Assembly: GCF_900591205.1 (NCBI RefSeq)
Contig: NZ_UUPU01000001.1
Location: 744,001-808,000, forward strand
From: Pseudomonas viridiflava
Lineage (GTDB): Bacteria > Pseudomonadota > Gammaproteobacteria > Pseudomonadales > Pseudomonadaceae
Direction: 5' to 3'
DNA length: 64,000 nt
This document shows, piece after piece, positions 18,268 through 26,480 of this stretch (positions are counted from its first letter, which is position 1; each line of letters starts with the position of its first letter). A program made the translations under genes and the position numbers. The notes beneath the pieces are model-generated. The model saw only the letters and a program-made list of their open reading frames with translations. It searched no databases and had not been told where the DNA came from.

Positions 18268-18465
18268 GTGAAACCCTCACGATTGGATGCGTTCATTCTG
18301 CTGTCACGACTTATGTGGAGCCCTTTGGGCTTTTTCCACGCTTGTCACGACAGTGCTGGCATCCAGTGTGGGACGACGAATAACCCTACTTTTTTCTACG
18401 TTACCGAAGCGGTTTTATTCCTAAATATTTCGCTTCTGAATGATCTCATTCGCTAAGGATTTGCT

Positions 18466-18921
18466 ATGACTGTCACGGACTGTGCATCGATCATCGCTTG
18501 CTTGATTTCGGCCGCCGCATTTGGGTTGTCATACTGGGCGTGGGCACAGACACAAAATTCGATGAGCCTGTACTTAGGTAGCGATGGAGCGGGGTCGTAT
18601 CTGGACCTTACAAATAACAGCCCCCATGCTGTGACCGTTGTGGATTTCGGTATTGTGAAGCCCGATGGGCGACGTTCGAGCTTTCGGGACGAATTCGGAA
18701 TGCGCGTGCGCATCGATCCGCGAGATATGTCTGAGCTGAGAATTCCGGACGATGCCGTCAGCCGTATCCGAATTTTAAAGGCTGGCTCAAATCGATGGTG
18801 CTGCTACGTTCAACTGGCCACAGGCCAACGGTTCTACGCGACCGGTCTTGTCAAACGTTCATGGTGGTGGTGTCGTGGATGGGGGGACGGAAGTCGTCGA
18901 GTTTCGGGGGAGCTGGATTGA
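18466..18921 (+). CDS. Small membrane-anchored prophage protein, unknown
   Basis: 151-residue protein with an N-terminal membrane segment (about residues 7-27, CASIIACLISAAAFGLSYWA) and a soluble remainder that looks beta-rich (SMSLYLG, YLDLTNNSPHAVTVVDFGIV, RVRIDPRDMSELRIP). AAGGA precedes the start. It is followed 90 bases later by a glycosyltransferase gene in the same direction. Composition is visibly more AT-rich than the chromosome. The topology (N-in anchor with outside domain or reverse) cannot be decided. Inference: it may act with the glycosyltransferase at the envelope. Confidence 0.65.
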   Translation: MTVTDCASIIACLISAAAFGLSYWAWAQTQNSMSLYLGSDGAGSYLDLTNNSPHAVTVVDFGIVKPDGRRSSFRDEFGMRVRIDPRDMSELRIPDDAVSRIRILKAGSNRWCCYVQLATGQRFYATGLVKRSWWWCRGWGDGSRRVSGELD

Positions 18922-19010
18922 TGAGCGGCGGAAGCTCCATCCCGCTTTAATTACCAGCCCACGCAACTTTAGGAACTGTCTGGCATACCCGCAAGTAATG
19001 TCTGCCGACC

Positions 19011-19757
19011 ATGGCGACTCCCTGGGCATTGGGCTACAGGAAGCGCTATCAGGACATTCCTCTGAGACATTTCCGGCTCAATTCTTTCGGTCGTTCTTGC
19101 GACATTCGCCGTATTTCGTTCGACGTAGACAAAGTCTTTTGCATTTCCTTGAGTGCGCGTACCGACAGGCGAGAGCTGTTCGGCCGGGTAGTAGTCCCGC
19201 TCATTTTCAATGAGGTCGAGTTCTTCATCGTTGAGCCCTGCGCCGATCCCGTTCGTGGGTGCTACGAGTCACACCAAGCTATAGCGATCAAGGCGTTATC
19301 TGCTGGTTGGAAGAGGGTATTGATCTTCGAAGACGATGCCAAGCCCTACACGCTTAACCCTCGACAAGTCGGGTGGATCAACCGATTTATACGTCGTGGC
19401 CAGTTCGAAGCTCTGCACCTAGGGTACACCATGGGTCGTACCTGGATGACCTGGTTCCCATACATCGCGCGCGGGAGGGTTGTGGCGCTGCATGCGTACA
19501 TCCTTTCGCGTGAGGGTTGTCGGGTATTAGCTGAAACGCCCTATAGCGGCGAGCCGGTGGATGTCATGTTCAAGCGGAAGCTAAAACAGCATTGTGTTTT
19601 TCCGATGCTGTTTCGTCAGCAGCCTGCAGCGCTGGCAGGCAGCAACATAGAAGCATGCGCGATGAACGACGATGCGTGGTGGGAGAAAAATTGGCGGAAG
19701 CACCAATTATCTCCGCTAAGGAATATCTGGCGCACGTTGTTGCGCTTTAGGTTTTGA
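19011..19757 (+). CDS. Family 25-like glycosyltransferase (LPS-type)
   Basis: 248-residue protein with the family 25 pattern: VFCISLSARTDRRE near residue 42, GCYESHQAIAIKAL near 83, and the EDDA nucleotide-sugar/metal motif in RVLIFEDDAKPYT near 107. Such enzymes add sugars to lipopolysaccharide. The C-terminus is basic (RNIWRTLLRFRF), which may bind the inner face of the membrane. The start is uncertain because no strong ribosome-binding site precedes 19011. It sits in the cargo region next to the prophage left end, so a role in modifying the host surface against superinfection is plausible. Confidence 0.75.
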   Translation: MATPWALGYRKRYQDIPLRHFRLNSFGRSCDIRRISFDVDKVFCISLSARTDRRELFGRVVVPLIFNEVEFFIVEPCADPVRGCYESHQAIAIKALSAGWKRVLIFEDDAKPYTLNPRQVGWINRFIRRGQFEALHLGYTMGRTWMTWFPYIARGRVVALHAYILSREGCRVLAETPYSGEPVDVMFKRKLKQHCVFPMLFRQQPAALAGSNIEACAMNDDAWWEKNWRKHQLSPLRNIWRTLLRFRF

Positions 19758-19870
19758 CTGTTTTTCGCATCGGGTTTTCAACGAAATATTCGTCGATTAT
19801 CTGAAAAAATCTTCGAATTGTATAGAGATTGTAAGATTTAGGTACGGTAAGGAGGCGTGCCTCCTCTTGG

Positions 19871-19943
19871 GCCTCGCAATAAAAGTTCCACCGTGGAACT
19901 CTTGCCATTTTCGCGGGCGCGAAAATGGCAGGTTGCGTGAGGC
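19871..19943. repeat. Composite cruciform: outer stem with two inner hairpins
   Basis: Outer arms GCCTCGCAA (19871-19879) and TTGCGTGAGGC (19933-19943) enclose two perfect palindromes: AGTTCCAC-C-GTGGAACT (19884-19900) and a 13-base stem TGCCATTTTCGCG / CGCGAAAATGGCA with a 2-base centre (19903-19930). It can fold as a three-way junction in RNA or DNA. It lies in non-coding DNA after the glycosyltransferase gene. Confidence 0.8.
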
Positions 19944-20091
19944 GCAGGAAATTGGTGTTCAGTTTCGTGAAGTAGCTTTACAAAAAAAGCTGCTTTAGCT
20001 CCAGGCGCTCAAAAATTCTGCATGCGAAATCTTTTTTGGTTCGAGCGGCGAGGATGAGCGAAGCAAAATTTAGCGGCTAAAATTTGGCAAA

Positions 20092-20122
20092 AAAAAACCG
20101 CCTTAGGAGGGCGGTTTTTTCG
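20092..20122 (+). terminator. Rho-independent terminator
   Basis: A-run, then CCGCC-TTAGGAG-GGCGG, then TTTTTT. It can act in both directions and may end transcripts from the glycosyltransferase side. Confidence 0.75.
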
Positions 20123-20152
20123 TCGCGAATTCGGTAGGTCCGATTCCGCATA

Positions 20153-20171
20153 CTCACAGGGAGCTGTCGAC
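20153..20171 (+). repeat. 19-base direct repeat, copy 1 (copy 2 at 20607-20625)
   Basis: CTCACAGGGAGCTGTCGAC occurs at 20153-20171 and again at 20607-20625. Both copies can be read as coding for the same short peptide (HRELST), which suggests duplication of part of a small gene. Confidence 0.7.
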
Positions 20172-20593
20172 GTGGCTGAGTCTATAAGATCGTAAATAAC
20201 GGCGCTATACGTTTTTGCATTTGCAGAAAATACGTGGCGTATGAAAGTGACTTGCAAACCCACGTTGACTGCCGGCGAGGGAAAGCTGCATAGAAAAATG
20301 CAATTTCGAAAGTGACGTTTGATGTTGAGTTTTAGCATTGAAAATGCTGTGAAATCAGCACTTATTCGTCGAAAAGCTCTTAAATTACTCAAATTTGAGT
20401 AGTTGAAAATATTACTTTTCTGAAAAAGTCAAGATCAATTTTTGCGATTTGAAAATAAACTTGGAAAATTCATTTTAGTGCTTTTTACACCGTGCTGTGG
20501 CGGTTAACATCCGGTCGTCCCTAGGATTTATCCTACGGAGGCCCCTCGCACACGGAGTAGGACCCCGTGCCGGAAATGCTTCACGCAGGGCCA

Positions 20594-20728
20594 ATGAATA
20601 CCTCGCCTCACAGGGAGCTGTCGACTGCTCTCGAAGATGCACATGTTCCGGTAAGTGCATTGGAGGCAAGGTTCACTATGGAGGTTGTATGTCACAAGTT
20701 TTGCGACGTACTTGGTCTCTTGTGGTGA
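20594..20728 (+). CDS. Possible 44-aa peptide
   Basis: Open frame beginning MNTSPHRELSTALEDAHVPV, 44 residues, ending at TGA 20726-20728. No clear ribosome-binding site. It contains copy 2 of the 19-base repeat, and copy 1 reads in a matching frame. It overlaps a second small frame (20689-20790). Low support. Confidence 0.25.
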   Translation: MNTSPHRELSTALEDAHVPVSALEARFTMEVVCHKFCDVLGLLW

Positions 20729-20790
20729 ATGCATTACGTGTTTATCACGTCTATGGGTTCATACGAGACCGGTTTGATGACTGTCCTTAG
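20689..20790 (+). CDS. Possible 33-aa basic peptide
   Basis: MSQVLRRTWSLVVNALRVYH followed by 13 more residues, stop at 20788-20790. GGAGG lies 4 bases before the ATG, and a terminator follows at 20804. It is basic and amphipathic in look, but no family is recognised. It is mutually overlapping with the 44-aa frame, so at most one is likely real. Confidence 0.3.
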   Translation: MSQVLRRTWSLVVNALRVYHVYGFIRDRFDDCP

Positions 20791-20803
20791 TTAACGCTCT
20801 AAC

Positions 20804-20836
20804 AAACGCCCCGGCATCTGCCGGGGCGTTTTTGTT
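20804..20836. terminator. Terminator between cargo region and dcm-like gene
   Basis: AAACGCCCCGGC-ATCT-GCCGGGGCGTTT followed by TTGTTT. It is symmetrical, so it can end both the rightward small transcript and the leftward late operon. Confidence 0.88.
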
Positions 20837-20850
20837 TATGACCTCCAAAC

Positions 20851-21708
20851 TTAGCCTTCAAAGCAGCCCATCAACCCCCGCCCAACCCACTCCGCCACCT
20901 GCGTAACAACGGCATTTCCGGCACCAAAAGCCTCCGCAAGGTTGGCCGCATCCAGTCCGAGGCAAAGCCCATCATTTTCAGACGTTCGCTGCCGCTCAAC
21001 CATCTGATCCCATCCGTGCGGGTGAGCGACGAGAGTGGTACAGCCCATAGAGATCTGCGATCCGGCTTTGTTTGCCAATAAAGTATTGGCAGCCCAGGCA
21101 TCCGCGGGCCGTGGCCAGCGCTGCGATTGAGACGCTGGAGATATTGCGTCCACTGGCGCGGCGTCAGCCAGGAGCTGGATGGGGGGCATTCGTCGATAAC
21201 CGGCGACCAGGAATACGCGGCGACGTTGCTGGGGGACTCCGAAATATTGAGCATTAAGCACTCGCCAAAATCCCACATACCCGCAGTCCGCAAGGGCCCG
21301 GATGACTGTCTCAAAGTCGCGGCTATCGTTGACAGCGAGCAGGTTAACGACGTTCTCAAGGACCACCCAGCGAGGTTGTGTTTCTTTGAGGATTCGTATG
21401 ACTTCCCAAAACAAGCCGCTTCGCTCGCCTTGCAGACCTCGGGTGGCGCGGTTGCTTTCCCGGTGTCCGGCAATGCTGATGTCCTGGCAGGGGAAGCCGG
21501 CAGTGATGACATCGACGGCAGACAGGTTGTGGGCACCGCACTCGCGCACGTCTTCAAATTGGCGTGCATGGGGAAATCGATCGGCAAGCACAGCCCGGTT
21601 GATGGGGTTGAGTTCAACTTGCCAGGCGGTGCGGTATCCAGCGTTTTCAAATCCGACATCAAAGCCTCCGATGCCTGCGAACAGGCTGCCAATGGTGGGT
21701 TGTTGCAT
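20851..21708 (-). CDS. C5-cytosine DNA methyltransferase (orphan)
   Basis: 285-residue C5 methyltransferase. Motif I is SLFAGIGGFDVGF (residues 8-20), motif IV is AGFPCQDISIAG with the catalytic Cys (near 75), motif VI is WVVLENV (near 115), motif VIII is QQRRRVFLVAG (near 158) and the motif X-like FGAGNAVVTQV is near the end. Length is complete. It starts 4 bases after the stop of the spike gene and is the last gene of the late tail operon. No restriction endonuclease is adjacent, so it likely protects phage DNA from host restriction or has a regulatory role. The recognition sequence is not predictable here. Confidence 0.92.
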   Translation of the reverse strand: MQQPTIGSLFAGIGGFDVGFENAGYRTAWQVELNPINRAVLADRFPHARQFEDVRECGAHNLSAVDVITAGFPCQDISIAGHRESNRATRGLQGERSGLFWEVIRILKETQPRWVVLENVVNLLAVNDSRDFETVIRALADCGYVGFWRVLNAQYFGVPQQRRRVFLVAGYRRMPPIQLLADAAPVDAISPASQSQRWPRPADAWAANTLLANKAGSQISMGCTTLVAHPHGWDQMVERQRTSENDGLCLGLDAANLAEAFGAGNAVVTQVAEWVGRGLMGCFEG

Positions 21709-21712
21709 TCAT

Positions 21713-22684
21713 TTACTCGGTGATGGGTTTGAGTTTCATAGCCAGCGTCGTTGCGGACGCCGCGTAAGTAGTGAATTCGGCGCTGTTATCCGGCGGCGGT
21801 GTCGGCCCGTGTTTGTGCGCGGCAATGGCGACATTCATCTGCTGCACCAGGTCGATCAGGTCACCCAGCACCTGCAACACGTTGACCGCTTCGGACCCCA
21901 GCCAAGTCCTGGGCGCAACCAGCCGTTGGCCGATCGCCGCCACACTTTTGCGCAAGCCCTGGATCCGCTCGTGCATGTCGCCACCCACGGTCGCGTTGTG
22001 CTTTAGCCCCACGACCAGGTTCAAATCCCGGCCGGTGGCCATGTGCAGGTCATCGACCGCCGCCAGGCTGGCCGAGCCACCGGATAGCAGCTTCATCGCG
22101 CCCAACGCCTCGATTGCCTTGATCCCGCCGACAGACTCCGTGCTGTGGTCATCTACCTCGACGGTGCTGACCTGATAGCGCTCGGTGTTATCCAGCGCCC
22201 GCACCTGGCGCTCGCTGGCCAGGTCGGAAATTCGGGCGTCTGTCTGCCGCAGCCAATTACCCTCGGCGTCCACCCGTTGCTGCACGGCCTCGCTGTGCTG
22301 CCATAGCTGATCGCCTTTCGGCACTTTAGGCAGGCTCAATCCGTGGGGCAGGATCTGCAAAACAAACGGCTTGTTCGGCAGCCCATAGGCGAAGCTGACC
22401 ACGACGACGGTGCCTTCCTCGGGAAAGGCATAGAAGCCCATCTCGGCACCGCCGCCGGGCACCGGCAGGGCAACACCCAGCAGGTGCGGTAAATCAGGGT
22501 CTGCTTCACCGTCCGGCGCCAGTACCTCAAGGTCGACGGCGTAGCGCGGGCGGAAGTCGTCGCATAGCCCGGCAGCGGTCGGTGGATCGGCCACGGCCAG
22601 CACCCGTGCAAAGCGTGGCAAGTGATAGGCGCCGGCCAGTTCCGGGAAGCGCCGTTCGACGATGCGGGTTATGGCTTCTTCCAC
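21713..22684 (-). CDS. Baseplate spike protein (gpV/gp45-like)
   Basis: 323-residue tail-spike candidate. I chose GTG at 22684 (VEEAITRIVERRFPELAG) because it overlaps the end of the hub gene by 16 bases; the open frame upstream is antisense-like Arg/Pro text. Residues about 60-120 (LLGVALPVPGGGAEMGFYAF...GTVVVVSFAYGLPNKPFVLQ) look like the OB-fold that seats spikes on the hub. The rest is helical and beta-repeat-like (SGGSASLAAVDDLHMATGRDLNLVVG), as in spike stems. It works at the tail tip to pierce the outer membrane. Confidence 0.75.
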   Translation of the reverse strand: MEEAITRIVERRFPELAGAYHLPRFARVLAVADPPTAAGLCDDFRPRYAVDLEVLAPDGEADPDLPHLLGVALPVPGGGAEMGFYAFPEEGTVVVVSFAYGLPNKPFVLQILPHGLSLPKVPKGDQLWQHSEAVQQRVDAEGNWLRQTDARISDLASERQVRALDNTERYQVSTVEVDDHSTESVGGIKAIEALGAMKLLSGGSASLAAVDDLHMATGRDLNLVVGLKHNATVGGDMHERIQGLRKSVAAIGQRLVAPRTWLGSEAVNVLQVLGDLIDLVQQMNVAIAAHKHGPTPPPDNSAEFTTYAASATTLAMKLKPITE

Positions 22685-23361
22685 TTGAGCACCATGTGCG
22701 TACCGGTCAGCGTCACGGCGGTGATGCGCTGGCCTCTGTTGAACATCGCGCCAGGGCGCAGGCCGGGCAGGGCGGCGATTTCGGCGCTTTGGTTGCCTTG
22801 GTAGCTGTCGAAGAGTTCGACGGGCAATTGCAGCGCCGGCCGGGCGCCCCAGTAGCTGTCGGCCCAACTGCCGACGTACACCTCGCCGTCGCCTTGTTGA
22901 TGCCAGATAAAGTCGGGGATGTTGAACACCTGGGCCAGGCTGTCCATGGCTTGAACGCCGCCGCCCAGGGAATAGAAGTAGGGCACACGCACCCGTGCGT
23001 ACGGCGCATCTGGCACCCGAAAGCGCAGCCCGGTCACGCGGCTGATTTCGCGCAGTACGGCGCGAAGGTCCACATGCCGCAATGCCATTGGCAAGGGATA
23101 GTCGAGCACCGCCGCGACCTCTCGGCAGAACAGCACCTGTTCCTGGCTGTTGGCCGTGGTGCAGCGTTCTACGTAGCCGACGAAGTGCCGATGCAGTGGC
23201 TTGTCGTTGTACCCCAGGTCCAGCGTGACCAGGCCGCGTTGGGGCGTGGGGGATTTGAGGGTGAAGCTGGCGCGGCCGGGGGTTCGTAGGTCGAGGCGTA
23301 CGTCGTGATGCACCAGGTCAAAAGGCTGGCCGTTAACCCTTACCATTATATCCGGCTTCAT
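22669..23361 (-). CDS. Baseplate hub protein (gpD/gp27-like)
   Basis: 230-residue protein of hub type: N-terminal VRVNGQPFDLVHHDVRLDLRTPG, a GYVERC segment, and VLREISRVTGLRFRVPDAPY with a following LAQVFNIPDFIWHQQGDGEV. This pattern (a strand-rich ring protein with a gp27-like late-control domain) fits the hub on which the spike sits. It overlaps both neighbours by a few bases (ATG at 23361 within the previous stop). The family name is from pattern memory. Confidence 0.65.
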   Translation of the reverse strand: MKPDIMVRVNGQPFDLVHHDVRLDLRTPGRASFTLKSPTPQRGLVTLDLGYNDKPLHRHFVGYVERCTTANSQEQVLFCREVAAVLDYPLPMALRHVDLRAVLREISRVTGLRFRVPDAPYARVRVPYFYSLGGGVQAMDSLAQVFNIPDFIWHQQGDGEVYVGSWADSYWGARPALQLPVELFDSYQGNQSAEIAALPGLRPGAMFNRGQRITAVTLTGTHMVLKWKKP

Positions 23362-23891
23362 TGAGCGGGCCCCACGTAGTCATCCACCCGCTTCAGTATC
23401 CGCTCGAAGCCATTCAGCTCCGGTGCATCCGGTTCAGCAGATGGGGCCGCCACGCTTTCCCCGGTGCCGCCTTGCTGCTGCACGCTGCTTTCCGGGCGGC
23501 GCGCCTCCACTCGTTCAGGGTTCGACAGCCGCTCTGTCAACGTGAATTGCACCCGCCACGCGGCCAGGCTGTCATCCTCGCGGGCGGTAATGGTGTCGCT
23601 GAATATCACCTGGCGCACTCCGAACGCCTCGGCGGTGTCGTTGACCACGCGATAGGTCTTGAGCTGTCCACCCGCGGCGGTGGCCTCGGCCAGGCGCATG
23701 ATGTCCACCAGGTGGAGCTGGTCGCGGTAGGGAATCAGCAGCGAAACGGTGAGCGACTTGGGCTTGAAGCCTTTATGCGCGCTGTCGGTATTGCTGGTCT
23801 GCCCCGACAGATCGCCGCTCTCGATTCGCAGATTCGCGGTTACCTTAAGCGACTTGCCATTGACCTTCTGGCCATCGAGCAGCAGCGTCAT
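23358..23891 (-). CDS. Tail/baseplate protein of unknown function
   Basis: 177-residue protein, start MTLLLDGQKVNGKSLKVTAN at 23891 overlapping the upstream stop by 4 bases. It is beta-rich, with LKTYRVVNDTAEAFGVRQVIFSD and WRVQFTLTERLSNPERVEAR. The C-terminal 45 residues are Pro/Ser/Gln-rich and low in complexity. Its position between fibre-side genes and the hub suggests a baseplate component. No specific family is claimed. Confidence 0.6.
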   Translation of the reverse strand: MTLLLDGQKVNGKSLKVTANLRIESGDLSGQTSNTDSAHKGFKPKSLTVSLLIPYRDQLHLVDIMRLAEATAAGGQLKTYRVVNDTAEAFGVRQVIFSDTITAREDDSLAAWRVQFTLTERLSNPERVEARRPESSVQQQGGTGESVAAPSAEPDAPELNGFERILKRVDDYVGPAQ

Positions 23892-24799
23892 AGGCCCACC
23901 AGCTCCTGCACAAAACTCAGTCCTTCCTTCGGCCCGACTAGCAGCAGGCCCGCGCACAGCACCCATTCATGATCCGGCGCAGACCCAGACAGCAACTGCC
24001 GGCGCAACTCACTGCCGTTCCCGGGGCCGATCAAGCGGGCGACCATGGCCGTGTCCGGGGTGGGGTTGGCCAGCTGTTGCTGCAGGTCCTTTAATTGCTG
24101 ATCCCGTGCGACGGCGTGCTCCACCTTGCGAGTGGCGAGTGCAGATAGATCTGCCAGGGGCGAGCTGTCCGCCGTGTAGCTTTCCAACGCTGCCAACTGC
24201 CCGGAGAGTGAGCGCTTCGCCGCCTGGGTGATGGTGCAACGCTCCAACGGCAAGCTGCCCCAACTGGGCTGGGGGACGGCGCTGGGCAACTCCCACTTTT
24301 CCGTTTCCAGGCGTGATAAGTACCGTGCGCGCTTTTCGGTGCGCTGCAACTCCGGTATTGGCATCAAGGCATTGAACCGTGCCAACGCATTTGCCAGCTG
24401 GTTATAGTGGGTGGATAAAAACATCAGTGCCAACGCATACCCGCCCGTGCCATCCAGCAGTTTGTCTGCCAGCAATTGCATCAGGTTCGGCGCCGACAAA
24501 AACTGCTGATATCCACGGCCCTGGCCAATGCCGCTCTGAAATGGCGTGATCACCATGCACGCGGGTGCCTGTCCCATCTGCCCGGCCATCGCCTCGCGTC
24601 CGGCCGCCACCGCAGCTTTTGCAGCGGGCCCCACGGGGCCTGGGCTGGTCGTGGCCAACCCGTCCAAGTCGGCAAGGCGTTTGGCAGTGGTCAGCAGCTC
24701 AGTCCCGGCCAGCTCTTTAGCGCGGCCCAGATCGTCCATCCATTTTGTGGCTTGGGCCGGCCAGCGCATGGCTACGGGCACCCAGGTGTTGGTCGGCAT
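23888..24799 (-). CDS. Phage protein of unknown function next to tail fibre
   Basis: 303 residues from MPTNTWVPVAMRW at 24799 (9 bases after the fibre stop). It is Ala/Leu-rich and mainly helical; the segments ATKWMDDLGRAKELAGTELL and AARNQQLKDLQQQL-like text suggest coiled coils. ACMVITPFQSGIGQGRGYQQFLSAPN in the middle is glycine-rich. It lies between the tail fibre and baseplate genes and could be a fibre partner or a tail-tip component. No recognisable domain. Confidence 0.6.
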   Translation of the reverse strand: MPTNTWVPVAMRWPAQATKWMDDLGRAKELAGTELLTTAKRLADLDGLATTSPGPVGPAAKAAVAAGREAMAGQMGQAPACMVITPFQSGIGQGRGYQQFLSAPNLMQLLADKLLDGTGGYALALMFLSTHYNQLANALARFNALMPIPELQRTEKRARYLSRLETEKWELPSAVPQPSWGSLPLERCTITQAAKRSLSGQLAALESYTADSSPLADLSALATRKVEHAVARDQQLKDLQQQLANPTPDTAMVARLIGPGNGSELRRQLLSGSAPDHEWVLCAGLLLVGPKEGLSFVQELVGL

Positions 24800-24807
24800 G
24801 TTGGGCC

Positions 24808-26472
24808 TCAATACTTGATGCAAATCAGCAAGGCTTGGTTGATGGGGCGGGCTTCATTGCCACCGGTAGCGCCGATCTTGATTGCATGGGTGTGGGCACC
24901 GCTGCTGTTGACACTGATCGTGTGTTCATGGGCACCTGCTAAGTCCAGGCTGACGCCATGTGTATGGCTGCCGGCAAAGTCGGTCGCGGCAGCAGCGCCA
25001 TTCGAACCATTGGCCGTCGTCAGGTTTGGGCCGCCGTTACCGACGTTGCTGTTTTGCGCTCTGAAGTTGCCGTGCTGGTGATTGCCTTGGGCGTCGGTCC
25101 TCGCTGTGTGTACGTGCCCGCCCTGAGTGTCGGCAGAGGCCGTGTGCGCGTGGTTACCGGCGCTTTCGGATGACGCACCGTGGGAGTGCATCAAATTCTG
25201 GCTCTGCTGCTGGCTGCTCAACTCGCGGTCAGGGTCGATCCCGCGGCCGTTATCCCAGCCCCGAATAAATACCCCCCGGCTATCGCCGATGTTGAAGGTG
25301 GTGCTGCCATCACCGGCGCCGTACCGCGTACCAATCACGGCAAACAGCTTGGCGTAGGTTGTGCGTGAGACGTTCGCACCATTGCGCACAAGCCAGCCGG
25401 GCGGAGCGGTCGCCATATCAAACGCTGCGACCATGCCCACCATTGAATCGCTGATTTGCTGATACAGCTTATTCAGTGCTGCGGTTGAGGCCAGGATGTC
25501 ACTGCTGTTGGTGTCCGGGTCATCACTGATCGCATTGGGCAGGTTGCCCAGTTTCACGTCCTCTTTGGTGGTGGCGCGGGCGCGCAACTCTTTGTAATCG
25601 CCTGTGCGAAACGCAAATTGCTGCACCAGTGGCCCGCTGATGGGTTCGACGTTGCGAAGGTCCGCCACCTTCACCGAGTCAGGTAGGTGCGCCAGCGGAA
25701 TCAAACAATGTTGAATGCCAGCGGAGTCCAGGTAATCGGTAAGACTCTGGCCCCACGCCACGGACCATTGCACACCTACGCTGCTTTCCTGGCGCACCAT
25801 GGCCACGTCAATGAAAGCCCAGGTCGGTAGGTCTGGCGGCTTGGTGGGCAGGGCGTCGGCCAGCTCTACGCGCATGCCTTCGACATACGCCAGCCCAGGC
25901 TTGAGCTGATAGGTATCCTCGACCTTCACCAGTTGCAAGCTATCGCCAAAGAAACACGACCGCCCAAACACATCGCGATTCGACAGCCGCTCGCGCTCAT
26001 CAATGTCCTGCAGGCGCACGGTGAAGTCGTGTTGCCACGTACTGGCGTCGACCGTCACGTCGGTCAGCGCCTGGGCCCCGTCAAACACCATCAGCATGTT
26101 GCGTGTAACGTTGTTGCCGATCTGCTGCGGCGGGATGTTCCTGCGCTTTTGCTGCACCGGCACATACCCGACTGCCAACAACACCCCTTCGCCACTTTCC
26201 AGGCCGATCCAGTTCCAGTCGAAGTCGCCGATGTCGCTGCCCATCATCAGGCTGTACACCACTTGATTGGGGTTTACGAAGCCCTTTTGCGTGTACATCT
26301 GGGCGTGCATGATCTGCTCGGGCGGTGGTGTCGGCGCGTCGCGATCCACTGGCTTTGTGGGGTCCAGATCAGGCACTAGGGCCAGCACAAACCGGCTGAC
26401 CAGTAGTGCCTCGTGGGCGGCCTGTTTTTCGGCAATCAGCCGTTCACCGGCTCGGGTAATACTCGCGGCCAT
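24808..26472 (-). CDS. Tail fibre protein with collar domain and HxH needle
   Basis: 554-residue fibre. The N-terminal ~150 residues (MAASITRAGERLIAEKQAAH...) match the P2-like fibre attachment domain (DUF3751 type), which binds the baseplate. Residues about 350-400 (APPGWLVRNGANVSRTTYAKLF) are a tail-collar domain. The last ~120 residues hold seven His-x-His motifs (HSH, HAH, HVH, HQH, HTH, HEH, HTH) spaced through Gly/Ser/Ala text, like the iron-binding needle of T4 gp37. The protein ends PINQALLICIKY. It should set host range. The separate assembly chaperone often found after fibres was not recognised. Confidence 0.85.
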   Translation of the reverse strand: MAASITRAGERLIAEKQAAHEALLVSRFVLALVPDLDPTKPVDRDAPTPPPEQIMHAQMYTQKGFVNPNQVVYSLMMGSDIGDFDWNWIGLESGEGVLLAVGYVPVQQKRRNIPPQQIGNNVTRNMLMVFDGAQALTDVTVDASTWQHDFTVRLQDIDERERLSNRDVFGRSCFFGDSLQLVKVEDTYQLKPGLAYVEGMRVELADALPTKPPDLPTWAFIDVAMVRQESSVGVQWSVAWGQSLTDYLDSAGIQHCLIPLAHLPDSVKVADLRNVEPISGPLVQQFAFRTGDYKELRARATTKEDVKLGNLPNAISDDPDTNSSDILASTAALNKLYQQISDSMVGMVAAFDMATAPPGWLVRNGANVSRTTYAKLFAVIGTRYGAGDGSTTFNIGDSRGVFIRGWDNGRGIDPDRELSSQQQSQNLMHSHGASSESAGNHAHTASADTQGGHVHTARTDAQGNHQHGNFRAQNSNVGNGGPNLTTANGSNGAAAATDFAGSHTHGVSLDLAGAHEHTISVNSSGAHTHAIKIGATGGNEARPINQALLICIKY

Positions 26473-26480
26473 AGCGGCTC

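Larger units (their letters stand above)
19944..20593. other. AT-rich non-coding prophage region
   Basis: About 650 bases with no convincing gene on either strand. It contains a terminator (20092-20122) and the first copy of a 19-base repeat (20153-20171). The composition is clearly lower in GC than the flanks, as in recently acquired DNA. Confidence 0.6.

Noticed and set aside
20871..21692. 273-codon minus-strand frame overlapping the cytosine methyltransferase
   Set aside because: The overlapping frame at 20851-21708 contains all C5-methyltransferase motifs; this one is a shifted shadow.
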